From Janthinobacterium sp. Marseille (lineage in GTDB: Bacteria > Pseudomonadota > Gammaproteobacteria > Burkholderiales > Burkholderiaceae_D): DNA of 64,000 bases. The notes beneath the pieces were generated by a model. The model saw only the letters and a list, made by a program, of their open reading frames with translations, searched no databases and was not told where the DNA came from. Location: contig NC_009659.1 of NCBI RefSeq assembly GCF_000013625.1, forward strand, positions 2,108,001 to 2,172,000. The letters are read 5' to 3'. Shown here in pieces: positions 62,070-64,000 of this stretch. Positions within the stretch are counted from its first letter, which is position 1; every line of letters starts with the position of its first letter. Made by a program: the position numbers and the translations under genes.

Positions 62070-62097
62070 GGAGATATCCAAATGAATGGATATCTCC
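62070..62097 (-). terminator. Rho-independent terminator of the TonB-receptor gene
   Basis: GGAGATATCCA (62070-62080) and TGGATATCTCC (62087-62097) form a perfect 11-bp stem with a 6-nt loop. On the minus strand it is followed by TTTATTTTTGA. It lies 26 bp after the receptor stop codon. Confidence 0.88.
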
Positions 62098-62122
62098 CAG
62101 TAGTATTTCGAGCAATACGCGA

Positions 62123-64000
62123 TTAGAAATCAAATACTGTTTTCAGCATGACGATGCGAGGATCGCCAACCGGAACAGCATTGGCGCTCAAGACACCCGC
62201 GTAATAATCTTTGTCGAAAATGTTCTTGACGTTCAACATCACACGATAGCCTTTGCCCTGATAGCTGACACTCGCATCGGCCACCGTGTAGCCCGGGACC
62301 TGATAGCTAACAGAGGGACTGGTTTTGCTGCTTTCATGTCGCAAGCCGACACCATAAGCCCACGCCGATAAATTGCCGGCGAAGCGATAGTTCGCCCACA
62401 GGCTGCCGCTACGTTCCGGCACGTTTTGCACCCGCTTGCCGATATTTGCCAAAGTGGTGTCTTGCGTGATTTTTGCATCTACGACAGAGGCTGCCGCGCT
62501 GAGGGTCCAGCCATTGCGTAAATCCGCAACCAGTTCCGCTTCATAACCTTTACTGCTCTGTTCACCTACCTGGGTACTGAAGCCAGGATTATTCACATCT
62601 GTGGTCGTGACGTTCTTTCTGGTCAGGTCGTAGTAGGCCAAGGAAGCATTGAGACGTTTGTCATCGGATTGAAACTTCACGCCCAGTTCGGTTTGCTTTC
62701 CCTCTTCCGGTTTGAACTGGTTCTGGAATGCATCCGTTCCTGCAACCGGTAAAAATGAGGTCGCATAACTGACGTAAGGCGCGACATTCCGCGTTACCTG
62801 ATACATCAAACCGACACTGCCGGTAGTTGCATCACTATCTTCCGTCTTGCGATTGCCCGTTGCCAATTGCAATGTTTCGGTCGTCGCCCTGTCATGCCGC
62901 AAAGCCATATTCAGGGAAAGTTTATCGTTGAATTTAATCTGGTCCCGCACATACAGCGCCGTGTAGGAAAGATCCGTTTGCGTCCGCGTCGTTGTTGAAC
63001 ATGAACGATAAGCCTTGCCATATACCGGGTTATAAACATTCAAGGTATCAATCGCGCAACGCTGGCTGTATTCCTTCAGCTTATCCTGATTCAGGTCCAG
63101 CCCCACCATCACAGTATGCTGTGCGCCGCCAAAAGCAAAGCTACGTTCCACATTGGTATCCAGCGCCAGGGTTCGTTCTGACACATCCTGCAGCAACACA
63201 TTACGAACCACATTGCCGTTTGCCTGGAGCGGTCCATTCAGGTTGCCAAGCGCACCGGTCAAATCCATATCGAGAAAACGGAAGTTCTGCCGCAAGGTCC
63301 AGCCGGAATCAAAGCGATGCGTCAACGCATAGCCAAGCGTGCGTTGGGACGAATCATAAGGACCAAGATTGGGATCACTTGTAAACAAACTATTCCGTAC
63401 AGCGCGCCCCGGTGCAGCCAGAATCGATCCCAGCACAGGCAGGCCTTGCTGCCTTATATATTGACGCTCATTGATGGCGGCAAGAATCGTAAAGTCAGTC
63501 CGTGGCCCCAGATCAAGGGAAATCGATGGCGCGATATAGCGATTCTTGGACCAGACGTAATCGGTCGGATCATCCGCATCAGACGCCATGCCGTTGATGC
63601 GGAAAGCGGCTTTGCCATTTTCCGACTGCAGCGGACGACCAAAGTCGAAAGTCGCCTGGCGATAACCATAGCTGCCCACCGTAAAGCCTACCTGGTTAAA
63701 CGCATCGCTACGCGGGCGTTTGCTCACCATATTGACGATGCCGCCCGGCTGCATCTGCCCGAAATTAATCGAGGCCGGCCCTTTTACAATCTCGATGCTC
63801 TCGACGCCATACACTTCCTGCGCGATCCAGTTACTCTGGCCGAGCTTGAGCCCATCGACATATATAGACTCCGACGCACGTTGTCCGCGGATTGAAAAAT
63901 CATCCCAGCCACGGCGACCGAAGCCACCGGACGATACCCCCGCCGTGCTTTGTATCGCTTCGTTCAAGGAAGTTACCTGTCGCGAATCCAGGTATTCACG
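62123..64000 (-). CDS. TonB-dependent siderophore-receptor-like outer membrane protein, 5' end outside the window
   Basis: The 625 codons seen are the C-terminal part of a TonB-dependent receptor whose signal peptide, TonB box and first plug residues lie beyond the right edge. The plug carries SLNEAIQSTAGVSSGGFGRRGWDDFSIRGQ, YVDGLKLGQ and GVESIEIVKGPASINFGQMQPGGIVNMVSKRP, the pattern of the siderophore group. The barrel ends with KTVFDF, the terminal-Phe signature for outer-membrane insertion. It likely imports a ferric siderophore. Whether it carries an STN extension cannot be seen, so a link to the neighbouring FecI/FecR pair is open. Confidence 0.93.
   Translation of the reverse strand, partial: REYLDSRQVTSLNEAIQSTAGVSSGGFGRRGWDDFSIRGQRASESIYVDGLKLGQSNWIAQEVYGVESIEIVKGPASINFGQMQPGGIVNMVSKRPRSDAFNQVGFTVGSYGYRQATFDFGRPLQSENGKAAFRINGMASDADDPTDYVWSKNRYIAPSISLDLGPRTDFTILAAINERQYIRQQGLPVLGSILAAPGRAVRNSLFTSDPNLGPYDSSQRTLGYALTHRFDSGWTLRQNFRFLDMDLTGALGNLNGPLQANGNVVRNVLLQDVSERTLALDTNVERSFAFGGAQHTVMVGLDLNQDKLKEYSQRCAIDTLNVYNPVYGKAYRSCSTTTRTQTDLSYTALYVRDQIKFNDKLSLNMALRHDRATTETLQLATGNRKTEDSDATTGSVGLMYQVTRNVAPYVSYATSFLPVAGTDAFQNQFKPEEGKQTELGVKFQSDDKRLNASLAYYDLTRKNVTTTDVNNPGFSTQVGEQSSKGYEAELVADLRNGWTLSAAASVVDAKITQDTTLANIGKRVQNVPERSGSLWANYRFAGNLSAWAYGVGLRHESSKTSPSVSYQVPGYTVADASVSYQGKGYRVMLNVKNIFDKDYYAGVLSANAVPVGDPRIVMLKTVFDF

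Noticed and set aside
1..64000. tRNA, rRNA, CRISPR arrays, insertion sequences, phage genes
   Set aside because: Looked for throughout by eye; no clover-leaf sequence, regular spacer-repeat pattern, transposase or integrase was recognised.

Overview
The window looks like chromosome from a betaproteobacterium, most probably of the Oxalobacteraceae (Herminiimonas/Janthinobacterium-like). This is judged from moderate-to-high GC, the imuA-imuB-dnaE2 cassette, the formamidase/FmdB pair, DUF3455 and FecI/FecR-linked giant exoproteins. No tRNA, rRNA, CRISPR array, insertion sequence or phage gene was recognised. The last gene (a TonB-dependent receptor) runs off the right edge.

Layout. 1-6.8 kb: a methyltransferase gene flanked by inverted hairpin repeats, a membrane diguanylate cyclase, and a divergent MarR/VOC versus pyruvate-dehydrogenase-E1/azoreductase locus with two matching palindromes between the halves. 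6.8-12.4 kb: an orphan 542-aa protein, smpB, a TauE/SafE permease, a NUDIX hydrolase, an APH(6)-like kinase, a large DNA hairpin, and an Rnk-like protein translationally coupled to an unlisted 38-aa membrane peptide. 12.4-19.3 kb: an amide-utilisation locus in which a fused NCS1-transporter/hybrid histidine kinase and its LuxR-type response regulator face fmdA-fmdB-amiS. 19.4-33 kb: housekeeping and stress genes, namely ArsR/SRPBCC, MarC, DedA-rhodanese, psd, AsmA, nitronate monooxygenase, VIT transporter, cbpA-cbpM, Rrf2/thioredoxin-reductase-like, a formylglycine-generating-enzyme-like protein, a second TauE and a GNAT enzyme. 33-38.6 kb: an SOS mutagenesis cassette imuA-imuB-dnaE2 behind a near-consensus LexA box.

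38.6-45.2 kb: AraC and EamA genes, a DUF3455/ECF-sigma/anti-sigma operon with overlapping start and stop codons, a LysR gene divergent from a quinone-oxidoreductase-like gene, and a FecI-type sigma factor. 45.3-60.2 kb: a cell-surface-signalling block on the minus strand. It reads STN-TonB fusion protein, FecI-type sigma, FecR-type regulator, then a 4130-aa filamentous-haemagglutinin-family exoprotein, with the second FecI gene downstream. 60.3-64 kb: a CYTH-CHAD protein and the TonB-dependent siderophore-receptor-like gene.

The two most interesting systems are (i) the transporter-kinase fusion that probably senses a short amide or related compound and controls fmdA/fmdB/amiS, and (ii) the split surface-signalling module in which the STN domain sits on a separate TonB-C-like periplasmic protein rather than on a receptor. 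Two regulator genes (arsR at 19443 and rrf2 at 29093) also have promoters that predict leaderless mRNAs whose operators cover the start codon.
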